This document shows positions 1 to 12,431 of a stretch of DNA of 64,000 nt, piece after piece. Positions within the stretch are counted from its first letter, which is position 1, and each line of letters opens with the position of its first letter. The position numbers and the translations under genes are program-made. Below the pieces are notes generated by a model that did not search any database, was not told the origin of the DNA, and worked only from the letters and a program-made list of their open reading frames with translations. Origin of the DNA: Ptychodera flava. Taxonomy: Eukaryota > Hemichordata > Enteropneusta > Ptychoderidae. The stretch is taken from the NCBI RefSeq assembly GCF_041260155.1, contig NC_091928.1, positions 31,233,388 through 31,297,387 of the forward strand, read 5' to 3'.

Positions 1-3000
1 AAAAGACATTAGATACGTAATTACGGTGAATTTTCAGTCACTTTGTTACTGCGCTCTGATGTCACTGAGCAGATCACGCGATCGCCTGCTGTGGCATGAT
101 TTTGATTTTGATTACGCCCACCATCAATGTAGATTTCCAAGGTACAGAAGTAAATGTTACGTTCGTCCGACAATTTGTGTCTCAGAACAGTTTGTTCAGT
201 GGTAGCGAACACTGAAACCAGGGTAACCAGGTAATTGTGTGAAACTAGGTAACTATGTGACAGTGTGAATTTGGCCAAAAGGTTGTCACGCAGCAGTATT
301 ATAGCTCCATGGACTCACGAATAGACATGATTGAGTTGATAGGACTTAAAATGACACATCTTCATCACGTACTCACCATTGGAGCTTTCACCAGACTGTA
401 GAATTCCCAATAAATAGAGTAATAAATATAAAATAAATAAGTTAGATAAGTTAACTCTTCGAGTATGTCCGACTTCTTTGCAGTATAGTAAAATCTATCC
501 TTACTGAGATTTCACAAACCTTATATACATCTTTTTTGTTTACTATTCGCATTATGCATGTGACATAAGATTATAAGTACAGCTTTGATAGTCTCAAAGC
601 CTTGTGACGTCACTGAATGGAACTGCCCATGCACTGAACATCATGTCACTTGACCCCATAGCTTCTTTATTAATAAAATTTATGTTTTAAAATAAAAAAT
701 GACTCATTTTTGTACCTCTTGTAGAGAAATCCTACCAAGAAGTAATTTCTTGGTTTAATACAATAATCTTTCAACTTTTTCAATTGCAATGACAATTTTA
801 TCACATCCTGAAGTTATAGTTGGGGGCGTTCTCTTATTTCTGTATAAGTTCATAGGAAATTATTAGCGACACAGACCTAGTTACCAAGAATTCAAAACGA
901 AACAATTATGAGGTCACAAGTACATTTAATCGAGTTGTTAGGCGTCGCCTATGTCGTTACTAGCAAGCCCAAGTCGGAAAGGTAGGACCATGGTGAATTC
1001 CATATTTGGATTTCAGAAGTAGTTGTCTGGCCGGAAATGGCAAACATCCCGGATCGAGGTGCTGATATTGCGCACGTTCCAATGTCGGACGTGATTGAGA
1101 CGACCAGCCGTGACCGGACATGGAGAAGGTGCTTAGTTAGGGAAGGTCTTAATCCTCATTTTTGTTAAGGGTTTTGGGACATTTTCTTCGTCAGTCACTG
1201 AGGTAATTGCATCTTTTTGAAAACGTGTCCATCTTCGTGTCAGCGAACAATAACTACTGACTGGCAAAATCATAACACCTAGTAAAACGTGGTGGTATCA
1301 GATATATGATACATAATATGCAAGATCTCGTTAAATTTGGGCATTTTGACGAACTTTGACACTGGCTGTACGGTGTCATGTTTTTTAAAAAGTTTTGTCA
1401 GAGAATGAACCCTGATGAACTCAAACATGAGGACCTAAGACGGAGTAGAATTTCTACTCATGCAAAATTTGGCTAATATTTGTCTCGCAACGTGATCACC
1501 AGACCAAGAATTGTTCTAGGTATCAAATTATGATTATGATCTCGAGTCATTTTTACCTTTCGGACAAAGACCAAACGTCATCCTAATATTCCGAAAATTA
1601 ACTTTCTATCGGAGTTAGTGAGATTCAAGCAACAAATGTCACAAAATCTCTCAGCTAGTACTTTTGGTTCTTCATGATTTTCTAAACTCAAATAGCAAAT
1701 AATAAAGTCATGTTTTCGTAGAGGTTTGAACTCTAAAGTTCAATAGCGTTTAACTTCAGAGTCCAATGGCTTTTATTTAAATATGTACTTTGGCGGGAAA
1801 ATTATTTACATGTGATGTATGATGAGTTATATTACCATGCCCCGTCCCTTGCATTTTAATTGGTCGAGCTCAACCACGTGGCTGACTACAAATACTCAGC
1901 AATGGGTTGTTCACATGCTCGTGAATGGTAACATTACAGTATCCTAAACATCCTAATTTCACAGCTAAAACGTAAATTGTGATTTTTTACAAAGATCAAA
2001 ATCGGGGATATAATGATCCAGGAGCACTTGTGGGCCAAGTTAAGACACTTTTCAAAAAAAATCTCCGGATTTGCAAAACTTTTACAGCGCGAGTAACAGT
2101 GCGTCGTGTATCGCACTACTCACTGAACTCGCATACAGCGCAGCGCAGCTCGGCAAGCCTCGTCCGTTAATTTTTGGCTTTCCTCTAGCCCTTGCCCATA
2201 AATAATAGTCAGGGTGTCGCCCTTTATTTCTATAATATTTATTGCTTACATTAAATTTTTTCATTCATTTGATTTATGGATTGTAGCATTTTACGTTTGA
2301 CGTCGTTTAGGTGTTTCGTAACGTACCTAGACGTATTAGGTACGGTGTGTCGTCAACGAGATAAGTGTGTGTGTCGACCTAAAACCTAGATTAGACCACC
2401 GATGTGTCACTTGTGTCCAACTATCGACATTTTAGGATTCATCTACATTTCATAAAAATATGAAAAAATGTGTCATTTCGCAAACAAGGGTGCAGTTACT
2501 ATATCAAAGCCTTGAAGTATGTGTGATTCGTATTTGGAATGGCGTGTTTGGCAGCTCCATGTTGGTCTGAACTTTTCATCCGGTTTGTGTTAACTCAGCA
2601 CATACTTTAATAACTAACATACGAGATATCTTAATCTTGTGTCGATAAAATCTCCACAATTCAAGTTGAGATTAAAATGAGCCGTCCATCAAAGCAACAA
2701 AGCACAAATGTAAAGCCGGCCTGTCAGTACTTGCTGTCAGTTACTGTTTTGTTTATTTTTTCTCTAGATCAGAAGCAGTTCAGTCTACTGTGACATGATA
2801 AGTACATGAAATGGCATATTGCTATAACAAAACTACTAATATACACGCATGTCCTTGTCATAATTCTAAATTCGAAAGCGTTTATGGATAAAATGTTCAA
2901 CGTTTTTAAAACTAAACACACAGGTATAGAATGCAGAATGATAGAAAACATGCACGTGCTATGTGTCACTTTCACGATCGGCTGGACCCAAAGTTGTGTT

Positions 3001-3732
3001 GAAGATTGCTTGGGAGGATAGCAGTCACTATGGTTGCCTCAACGTTGCTATGCAAGGCCTGACGTCACATCCTCGCCAATGGTTCAAACAGGTACCATAT
3101 TGGGTCGCATTGAGGACACCGGCAGTCCCATCTGGCACGCAACACGCACACACTCGAATTTTCCTCCCTATATACGCCATCGCATGTTGCAAGCCGTATT
3201 CGACAGCGTGAATGCAGCTTTCACCTGTAATTTGTTAACTTTGTAAATTGAATACAAGGTGTGCAGTCATTATATTTTTATCATGGTTTGAAGGTGACAT
3301 CAACGGTGCAGCACTGACCAATGGGTTTATATTTGTCCGAAACCGCAAGCTTGGAGAGACCCATAGGCAATAATATTAAAGACATCGCGAGAAATGTGAA
3401 TGACCTGTATCTGAAGATATATATTAGGTGCAAATTTAGTAAATGGATCATTTTATTTCAATTTCAGACGGAAAAAAGAAGAGAACTACAACAATGATCG
3501 GAAAATTCGAATTTGAACGAAGTGTACCAGTGATCATCATCTGCCTTACGTCTCAGAGAATTCAGTCGTGGACTCTGACATTGAACTACAAATTTTCTGA
3601 GGTTGGTCGAACACACACGTCAACTTCGACCAGAGGGTCTGCCTGTTGACAAACTGACCATTTTAGTTGAGACAGAACGAAATTGCCTGGTATCACATTC
3701 CCTGTATAAGGAGCAAGGGTGACTATGGTAAT

Positions 3733-3783
3733 GGTGACGACGACGACAATGACGACGACGGCGACGATGATTATGATGATGGG
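3733..3783. repeat. GAC/GAT trinucleotide microsatellite
   Basis: Imperfect run of gacgacgacg and gatgatgatg triplets. It creates His/Arg-rich reading frames on the minus strand that have no other coding support. Confidence 0.8.
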
Positions 3784-3838
3784 GATAGGACATGAACAGC
3801 CTGGTGTTTCGATAAGTCATGAACAGCCAGGTGTACGA

Positions 3839-4458
3839 GACAAAAGTCGTCTGCAATAAATGTCGTCTGCGCGGTGATGATGGTGATCACCAAATCTGCA
3901 TAAACAAAGTTACGGAATTTTATAAAGCTATTTATCAAGCTTTGTAAAAATGTTTTAAGTAAATCATTACTGCTCACAACATAGCTTTTCTTAATTTACA
4001 CAAAATACCAAATTACAAACATTTCAAAAAGTTTTATTTTATTGTGGCGACTGAAATTGCTATTTCAACGATTCTTTTTTTTCGTCGAAGTCATTTCACT
4101 TCAGTCTTTTTCAAACTTTCAACCGACTTCCTTTCCTTATTCGTACTGGATCTGGTGTGCGCATGCGTGACTGAGCGGACCTTCTCAGATGTTGGTTTTG
4201 TGCAATCAGTAATCTGTTGGTCCTGTTTTCGTCGAAGTCATTTCACTTCAGTCTTTTTTACAAGAATAGGACCGATTCATGATGACGTCAGAGTTCTATA
4301 TTTGACATGCGCAAAATGAAATATTTTTGACGATTTTTGACTAGACTGTACGAAATTAATCTTACAGAATCGTGAATGATTTTACCAACGTTCAGCGGTG
4401 AGATATGAACAATCAGAGTACTGAGACAAAGTCGTCTGCAGCAAATGTCGTCTGCGCG
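3839..4458. repeat. Two interleaved pairs of direct repeats
   Basis: A segment built on gtcgtctgca...aatgtcgtctgcgcg occurs at about 3839-3873 and again at 4424-4458. Between these, a 32-bp segment (starting ttttcgtcgaagtcatttca) occurs at about 4079-4111 and 4226-4258, almost identical in both places. The outer pair could be remnants of a duplicated border around an inserted block. No terminal inverted repeat was seen. Confidence 0.55.
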
Positions 4459-5853
4459 TCGCTCATAGTATATTTAGCAAACAATCATACAATGACAGTC
4501 AGCGCCATGAATGTATGACAGGACGTTGCCACCACGTTTCTCCGAGCTACGGATATCAAAAATGTCTGAGATAATGCCAGAATCTTAGCTATTTCTTTAA
4601 ATCTTAAGACGGATCCATGGTCGTGACAAATCTGTCTGCTGATAGCTGATGCGGGACTTTCCACTTTAGATTAGAATGTTGAATTAGGAATAATTTGGAC
4701 ATTCCGTTGATTCAGACTTCGATCTCACATGACGGACATTCCATTGAGGATTAATGTCTTCGATTCCTCGTCTTGAGGATGCATGGAGATTGCTTCAAAT
4801 TTCGAGGAATTTCAGAAAAGCAAACGTAAGTCATGTAGCATATGTTTGAGACCAGATATACAATCGTGCGAAGTTATGCCCAAGATTAACACACGGAACA
4901 CGTTTAGGCTTGACTTAAATCGTTCCGGAGGCAGGGCATCACATGATCTCGCCAGATGATTACGTCACGACGTGCCAATCAGTTCACAGTAGCGGCCGTT
5001 ACTGAAAAATGATTGGCATGTAGACTGGTGTCGTATTGAAGTCTACATCAACTGACTGGTCGTTACACATAATTTGAGATTTTACCCGCTTACAGAGAAC
5101 ATTGACGTGTTAAATGTCTCATTTGCTCAAGTCCCTAAACGGCTAAGTCTGCCTACAACCCCTAAGGGTGTCCGGCTGAAGGACAAGACGTCTTGCTCAC
5201 GATTCCGAGGTGAATACACGACCAACGAGAACTGATACACAGTGACGTTGCCTCTTCTAGGTCAAATAGGTGTTACTCTCAATTCCATCGCAAAACTGTT
5301 GAAATACAAGTAACATATCTCGAGGACGCTGCACCTTTCACTCTGTCGAATTCGAAGAAAGTCAAACCCCGTTTATCAAACGTTGCCTAGTCTTAGCAAA
5401 CTGTTGTTTTCATATATACGTATTTCTTCTCTTATTTCCATCGCTTGCGCCATGATTGATAGTTTTCCTTGGGCCAGATTTGCATGACTCTACATGTTTA
5501 AACAGGCAATAATGTCATCAAAACGTTTTAGTCAGTGAGCAAAACCTGGTCTTGACTTATGAACTAAACCAGGTGACTGACATAGAAGGCTAAGAAAACT
5601 AATCTCTATAAATTGTTCATTGGAAAATGTATGGCATGGGTCTTTAATTGGAACTATCGACGTTCCTCCCATGAATTCTGAAAACATAATAAAGAGCACA
5701 ATGATGCACATAAAATTTAACTATTCGTTTATTTTGGTTGTTATTAGGCGATACGAATAAGAGTTTATGTCTGCGAAGTACATGTTCAATCGATCTTCGG
5801 TAACAATTCGATAACTGTCTTTTGCTTTCTTCGTGTTCTCACGACTTGTTGTA

Positions 5854-6045
5854 ATGGTCAACCTGTTATTTTTGTTGATTTGCATGAATTTTGGTATGTC
5901 CACATGTCATAAAAGTTTCTTGGACAAGCCCTTGCCAGTGAGTGACGACACACAGGAAAAACAAAGGAAGAAGAAGAGACTGGAGGCATTGAAACAGGTG
6001 ACACAAAAACATCCAATCGTTGAGCAGAGAGGGGAAAGGCGGTAA
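5854..6045 (+). CDS. Candidate small secreted peptide (63 aa)
   Basis: Uncertain gene. From the ATG at 5854 the frame begins with a hydrophobic stretch MVNLLFLLICMNFGMSTC that resembles a signal peptide. A hydrophilic tail follows, with basic clusters (KQRKKKR near residues 41-47 and RGERR at the end) that look like prohormone-processing sites, then a TAA stop. The preceding base context (gtaATGG) is acceptable. Against it: the frame is short, no family is recognised, no conserved peptide motif or amidation site (GKR/GRR) is seen, and possible splice donors inside (cag|gtgaca) mean the frame may not be used as written. Confidence 0.22.
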   Translation: MVNLLFLLICMNFGMSTCHKSFLDKPLPVSDDTQEKQRKKKRLEALKQVTQKHPIVEQRGERR

Positions 6046-7931
6046 AATGAACACTCGATACCAGCTTGTGCCAGTGTCACAGTGCCCAGATTGTAAATAA
6101 GGGCTTGTTCTCTGGTTTGACGTGCTGTCTCGTTACGTTCAGCGGATATCACAGTTAAAATTGTAACACCCATAACTGACATACCGCAATGTGGAGGGGG
6201 TTTCTGCATAAATGCCTATCTAGCGGATAATCTAATTTCTGATCGTCTACAGTCCGCAGACGTTTGGCAAAACAGGTGCAAGCACTTGTGGCACAGACCC
6301 CTTTCCTAGTTTCCCAAATATAAAGCTTGTTGCAAGGTTTGCATCTGATAAAGTAGACAAAACTGGCACTAACAAGTGAATAATGGGACAAGTGAATAGT
6401 GAATATCATTACAGATAATATGTTTCAAAATATAACGCTAGCGATATGATAATGAACCCAAACTACGTCACCTTGTTATTATAAATGATATCGATAAACA
6501 TCTTAATCTTTTTTGTTTAAATACTTACTTCAGAGACAATCCTGAAGCAAAAACGAGGGAGGGAGAGGAAGGGAGGTATGGAGGTAGGCTGGGAGAGATA
6601 GACGTCAAATGTGTTACGCAGTATGAAGTTGTTGCTCATAAATAAAACAGTGTGTTTTTATTACGACATAAAATTGAACCTGAATGATTCTCACTCACAA
6701 ACATAATAAAAAGAAACTATAAGAGACAGGTTGATCTAGAGTCGGCATTTGTGTATAGTTTTAAAAATTATCAAATTCTCCTGGAACCAATCAGGTCAGG
6801 GAACGTCATCGTTCATACCTGCTAAACTTATGTCGCCAATATGCGGGAAATCATAATTTGATGTACGTTTACAACTATTGGGTTGAGATTTAAAATAAAC
6901 TGGTGAAACAGTGAATTTCTGAGACATGATTGATCAATGTCCGACAATGTAAATCAATCAAGTCTGTAAAATTTATCTCTGACCTACTTGAAAATTGCTT
7001 TGCTAGAAAATGTTGAAGCCATTAGAATGAAAGACGATGTTTTTTCTCACTTGTGTTTAATTTGGAAAATTAGTTTGATAAAAAAAGTGTTTGATCAAAA
7101 TGAGTAATGTTGCAGGATTTATAGACAGCGCCCCCAATAGGCCAATATTGCTCAAGGTTTTTTCAAAAATATTGAATAATATATACTACACAGTCAATTG
7201 GTCCTTCGTATTCGCAGCAACGGAAATGCACAATAAACTATACGACGACGCCATTTTCGCCACATCGGACTCTCAATCATTATTAGTTTTGTTTGGGTAA
7301 GTAAAATTGTTTTGTTTTCTTCGACGGCTGTTTTCCATGATGAATAAAATCGAAAAAAATATATATTGAGTTATTTTTTCTTGTTTGTGTTTGTTGTTTC
7401 CAGGTCGTTATTGTAAGTAGCATGTACTTGAACTTTGGCTTCATGAACATCGCCTCCGTGGAACATCCGTTCCCGCCATTCCGCCATCGTAATAAGATTT
7501 TCGAATCTGCACATTGCCGTACTCACTCTCCCTGTAGTAGGAATAATGAGTACCAATACGGAGCCGGATTTAAAATTACAAATGAGAGATCAGTGGGGAA
7601 GTCCCTAGTACATTAAATGAGGCAGTCGCTGACGAGGCCAAGTGTTCATGATGTGTTGTACTCACGAACACTGGAACATTGACTCAGCAAAAATTAACAA
7701 TAAACAACCACAACGACAAGTATTTCACCACGAAGAACACGACTTTAGCGAAAACAGAAGAGTTGTTTGTTGATTTTTTTTTTCAGCTAAACAGAACTAA
7801 CAATGATTAACGTCCATGCTTTTCACCATACAAAGGTGAATCTACACAAGGTCGGTGTATTCGCCGGCACGGCACCATACAATTCCAAAGGTTTACCGGG
7901 GGGAAAGGCACAGATATATCTGTAATGCGGC

Positions 7932-8200
7932 TCAGCATGCCGAATCACTGATTTGGTTGTCGTCAGAGCCGATAATGTTGTATAAAGTCACAGAATTTGT
8001 CGCCTCTGTACGGCGATCGGGGGCTTCTTCTTCCGCCTCGAAGCCTTCGTTGACCTTAACTTGTCTTGACCGACTGCTCCCGGCGGCCTGGCCGTCGCGA
8101 CCCCTGCCGCTGTGCTTGGCCGCTGTGAGCCACGTCCCTGTTCCCTGCGAATGGACCGGTAGCGATGAGGGGGATAACGTCGCCGGTCGGGAATGAACCG
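7932..8200 (-). CDS. MS4A-like exon 6 (C-terminus, stop)
   Basis: Acceptor tgtgccttacag; the phase fits exon 5 and the frame runs to TGA at 7934-7932. The tail is rich in Ser, Arg and Gly, with an acidic patch (EAEEEAPDR) and a Tyr motif (TLYNII) near the end that could be a sorting or signalling site. The last point is inference only. Confidence 0.65.
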
Positions 8201-11200
8201 CTGTAAGGCACAAATATAAGGCCGTCAACAACAATAATAACTACACAAAAACTGAAACAAAATCAACAGCTATGATAAAATTACAACACAATTCCTCGAC
8301 GAATACTGCTGTACCAGATACACTTGCTCAAAATAAAGTTGTATCTCTCAGTTACCGTTAAGGTACTGAAATCTTAAAAGTTGCGCTATTCCACCCATCC
8401 TTTATCATTCGTTTATTTCGATTATGTCTTCGCAATTATCGTAAATATTGTTTAATCTTTTATTCAATAAATATTGCTTAATCTTTTATAAAACTAACTT
8501 GTTAATATTATTTGAAATCTTAGATTTTGGTTACATGCAGTAAAATTTTTCTCACCTGTGCTGTTGACAGAAGACGTTTGCACGCGACCGTTAGAGGGCG
8601 TCTGACCTCCCGGATCCACAACAATCGTTCCCGCCATTGTCGGTGTATTTTGTACTCCCGAGAGAAGCGGCTGGGGCTCTGAATTGTCGAGCACGATATA
8701 TGGGCGCCCGGACTGTTGACAAGAGAGAGAAAAGCCAATGCCATTTGAAAAGTGGGACGAGAAATGATACCCCAAAATAAAAATATTTCCAGATGTTTAA
8801 TGAATAAATTAACCGCCAATCTTCTTTTCCAAAGCACTATTTTTATCAAAGATGACATAAAAACCCCGTCATATTATGCATTTTCAAAAAGCAGAGAATA
8901 TAAAGTCCAGTATGGTATTAAATATTAACTTAAAGAATGAAAGGGGTAAGTATTTCAACACTCAATTTTGGTTTGAAAGATGAAAATTAATTTTACTCAA
9001 AAACTGGATACCACTTTGTGAAATTAAGCTTAAATATGTCATTGGAAACTAAAGTATATGTATAAAACGATGGTTTTGTTTTGCAATGTGTCTTCTCACC
9101 CTTAAATTGCAGGGGCTGAAAGACCTCCGTTCTCGAAAGTGATCAAAATCATGATAAGCAAAGTTGAAATGTCTCTCATTCAAAATGTAAGAACCTTATT
9201 ACCAAACAAAATTGTTCTTCCGTTATACAGTACTCAATTACAGAACATAATGTGAAAATTTGACAGCCAGAATGGAGTTATTTTTTTTAAAACGTAAGGA
9301 AAAGACACCAGGACTGAATGCAGTAATTTGCACACATTTGCAAAATTAATCTCACCCAATTAAGACGGCTGCTTTTGCTAGAAGGTAAGCCCACGTCGGA
9401 GTTAACCAATTAATAATGAAAATTGAATCAATATTTGTAAAAAAATATGAGAGTGAGCAAAGCACACGCTGTGTTGTCTGCAGCGCCCCCAAGCACCGTT
9501 GTATCAATAGAAAGCGTAAATTTTCTAGCATGTATGCAATATTGATCTTGGCAATTCTAAATAGAGAAAAAACTGCTAAAATGGTGCTGATCGCAAATGA
9601 CGTCATTTTTCTCTCATTAATATTAATAATTAATATTTGTAAGCAATTTCCGCATCAATGACGAAAATAAAACCCGCTTGTGTTATAATGGCTACTAAAG
9701 GTCACACTTATTCGTATGAATTTAGGGCGCAAACTACAAGCAACAACTACCGCGCATGCAACAACACACAATCATATAATACCTACCTGTTTGCGCCCGC
9801 CCTTCCCCAAATTTGTCCGAATTTTTGTCCGAGCGCGTGCAGCTATACTACTTAAGATATATCCTTGTAATTTACATTTTATATGATCCCAATACATGGA
9901 CTGATACAAAGTTCTTTATGAACTTACCCGATAGGTAGGGCTGCGGCAGCGGCACACTGCTTGGCTACAAAGTGTGACAGTTATCACCGCGCATGCGCAC
10001 TCGGCTATTCCCGCTACAAGAACGATGAGACCTCCAACAACACAGCCAGCCTACAATTATAAAGAATAAGCGGTATTGGAACAGCAATATTTCAGTTTAT
10101 ATAATCACAGTCGGGTATAAATCTCATTATGCACAAGGTATACCAAAGAACAACTTGTCCCAATCTTCTTTATGATAACAATAATCTTTAAAATTTCTTT
10201 ATATAGTAGGTCCCCCAAATATTTTGTCACCTTTATAAAATATAACCAAATAATTTTTTTTTCCAAATTATTTCGAAAAAGTTTGATCAAAAACTGTAGC
10301 AAATGAAAAGTGATGTTCATTTCGCATGAAAGTATAAAAAAATATGGAAAGAATCACAAAAGTTGGCAAAACGTTGCACTAAAATTTTGATGCAAAACTT
10401 TTCCGCACCCAAAGGGTTAATAAACATGGGACTCCCTAATTTTATGTTGATTTGCAGAATTATTCAGTTTAGGTCCACTCTTTAGTATCGTGACTTTCAA
10501 AGATACCAGTTTGTGGCTGCCATGCTTTGGATTGTACCACAGCTCCAACTTCTTATATTCATTTTACACAAGGCAGGCTTTTAAATTTGCATGTTGCTTT
10601 ACACTCAGGGACATGCAGCCAGTAATAATCGATTTTAAATTGCGTATAAACGTTTACGTTGCAACTGATGATTATGCATATTAAACCCAAGTCGAGTTAT
10701 GTCCACTGAAATCACCTGTTACCAAATAGGTCAACCTCCTTAGTCAGTTTTAGTTCCTTTAGATTATGTAAAACTTTCGGTAGGCGCCAGGGGGACAGAT
10801 ATTCGGTCTCTCATATTTTCACAATTCTTTTATGATATACTACTTGTAGGTATTGATTTTAAAGCCCGTGAATTAAGAAAATTTTTTACCGCCTTTCGAA
10901 AATTCAATTTTCCAAAAACAACACAAGGATGGCAGCCATTTTGAATTTCAAATCAAATATCAAATATTTTCAAAAGTAAATTTAAAATAATTTCACTTAC
11001 AGGAACACATTCTTCCGGGTACATGTAGCAGTTCTGATAAGTGGAATCTCGAAACAATGCGTAGACGGCGACTATCACAACAGCGATTGATCCGGCAGTA
11101 GATACGACTGACAGAATCAGGGCCATCAGGACCTGCAGAAAAAAACACCCCACATCATAAGAGGAACGTTCCATCAATTAAATGTTGACCTTGCAATGCG

Positions 11201-12431
11201 GAAATGAACGGAACACACGATGTTGTGTGTAGTTCTCAGCTGATAGAAAATGATCACGTGACACCAAAGGTCAAAACAAAGGATAAAACGCAATGACTGA
11301 GACTAAAAGTGTGGATTTTTCCACCTGTCAATGCGATAGAAGCCTCCATTAATTTCTAACTGTAAAGCTTTGAAAACATTATTTTTCGAAAGGTAACGAA
11401 AATTACTGATTTCAAATAAGCAATGACGTCGTATCTAGCACACAAGATTCTCGCATTTTCGTATCCACACATTGAGTATGATGAATCGGACTGGAAACTT
11501 ACTGGAGGACCATCAAGCAAATTCTGTCATCTTTCATGTGCAATTTATCACATTCACTGCTGTTCCTATTATGCAAAATACAGACGATACATTTACGCCA
11601 AAACACTCTCAATAAAGCACAGCGGGGTTAAAACCGACTTATCAGCTGATGATACATACCATGAGCGTGTTCTTCTTTCTGGCTGCTATGACTCCCTGCA
11701 TACCTGCCGCCAGGAACTGAAATGAAGGGAGTGAACTTCATCATGATGAACCTTTATCTCCAGTTTTGCATGTTGCAAGTGTATGCATCAGGGCACATAC
11801 ATGTCTATGATATTTACAGAATTGTAACTCCACAAGATCAAGTAATGTTCCTTTAAATCCCCACCCTACATTCCTTGGTTACGGTAAGATTTCTCCCCTC
11901 TTCGATTGTTTTATACCATTCGGTACACAAGGAAACATCGATATCATGACAGATTTCTATACGTTTCTTCCGCTATCAAGTGTCACGTGACTTCTTGCTG
12001 ATGATTGATGCGTCATTGGTTCGCATGTTCCCGTTTTGCTCTCTCCGTCGACATTCGCATTTCTGCAAGACGTGTGACGGTGTCGTCCCTATCCCCACTA
12101 GGGCATTTCTGTCTAACACGCAACCTGACATCAACAAATACAAAACAAACAAACCAACAGGCAAACTTACCAGGAGTCCACACCAGACAGGCACTCCGAG
12201 TTTTGCGAGCGAACATTCCATCACGATTGCAAAGCTTCCCGCGATGATGCAGGGTAGAGAGGCCAAGATCTGACCGACATTGACAGCAAAGACTATCCTG
12301 TGCTTGAAACTCATCCTCAGCCCTATCATGGGCTGTCTGCCGAACACCTCGCCGTCGCCATCTTGTCTTCCAGGGTTGAAAATGGTGGCAGGCTCCTGCC
12401 TTCGCCCGAACGGTAAGTTCGACAAGGTCAT
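7932..12431 (-). CDS. MS4A/CD20-like four-transmembrane protein, 6 exons, 332 aa
   Basis: Exons on the minus strand are 12431-12171, 11716-11660, 11132-11001, 10050-9928, 8712-8556 and 8200-7932. They sum to 999 nt in one open frame; all junctions are GT/AG, phase 0 for the first four introns and phase 1 for the last. The ATG at 12431 has an upstream in-frame stop and a good context (aagATGa). The predicted protein has a short cytoplasmic N-terminus, then TM1 (about 46-71), TM2 (80-99), TM3 (107-132), a Cys-containing outer loop (C141, C148) and TM4 (152-178). It ends in a Cys-rich turn (C178, C183, C185) and a Ser/Gly-rich, acidic cytoplasmic tail. The TM2 style (VPVWCGLL then FLAAGMQGVIAARKK) and the TM4 Glu/Cys pattern are those of MS4A/TMEM176 membrane proteins, known as channel-like or immune-cell surface proteins. 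The family call is inference from pattern; the exact orthologue is unknown. Confidence 0.8.
8556..8712 (-). CDS. MS4A-like exon 5 (cytoplasmic tail)
   Basis: Acceptor ctcttgtcaacag, donor gtgaga, ending in phase 1. Encodes a Pro/Ser/Gly-rich tail segment (residues 192-243) with no membrane segment. Confidence 0.68.
9140..9345 (+). repeat. Interspersed repeat, copy A (second copy inverted at 28.3 kb)
   Basis: Lies in the fourth-to-fifth-exon intron of the MS4A-like gene. It aligns over about 200 bp with the reverse complement of 28275-28470; shared words include ccaaacaaaat, cataatgt, gccagaatgga and atttgca. The two copies are clearly diverged. Family and ends are unknown. Confidence 0.6.
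9928..10050 (-). CDS. MS4A-like exon 4 (TM4)
   Basis: Acceptor ttataattgtag and donor gtaagt. Encodes residues 151-191: TM4 with a Glu and several Cys, then the CRCR cytoplasmic turn. No ORF list of normal length would show this exon. Confidence 0.77.
10860..10960 (+). repeat. Partial copy of an interspersed repeat (gccattttgaattt family)
   Basis: About 80 bp matching the start of the repeat in P450 intron 6 (24180-24260), including tcgaaaa...ccattttgaattt. It sits in the MS4A-like intron between exons 3 and 4. Confidence 0.55.
11001..11132 (-). CDS. MS4A-like exon 3 (TM3 and outer loop)
   Basis: Acceptor tttttttctgcag and donor gtaagtg. Encodes residues 107-150: the hydrophobic TM3 and the extracellular loop with two Cys, ending ECVP. 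Confidence 0.78.
11660..11716 (-). CDS. MS4A-like exon 2 (end of TM2)
   Basis: A 57-nt exon bounded by tttcag and gtatgt, encoding FLAAGMQGVIAARKKNTLM. A short exon closing TM2 with a basic cytoplasmic turn is typical of MS4A genes. It is too short to appear as an open frame on its own. Confidence 0.78.
12171..12431 (-). CDS. MS4A-like exon 1 (start, TM1, first half of TM2)
   Basis: Encodes residues 1-87 and ends CTG|gtaagt. Contains TM1 and the start of TM2 (VPVWCGLL). The N-terminal 40 residues are hydrophilic and basic, as expected for a cytoplasmic end. Confidence 0.78.

Larger units (their letters stand above)
1..5853. other. Intergenic, no gene recognised
   Basis: Open frames here are short, lack recognisable domains and start mostly on non-ATG codons. 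I see no convincing splice-joined coding series on either strand. The only structure noticed is a trinucleotide run near 3.74 kb and two pairs of direct repeats between 3.8 and 4.5 kb, listed separately. Confidence 0.5.

Noticed and set aside
7100..7299. ATG frame ending at a gtaagta donor, possible small two-exon gene joining to 7402
   Set aside because: The joined product stops after about four more codons, has no recognisable domain, and splice signals this short occur by chance.
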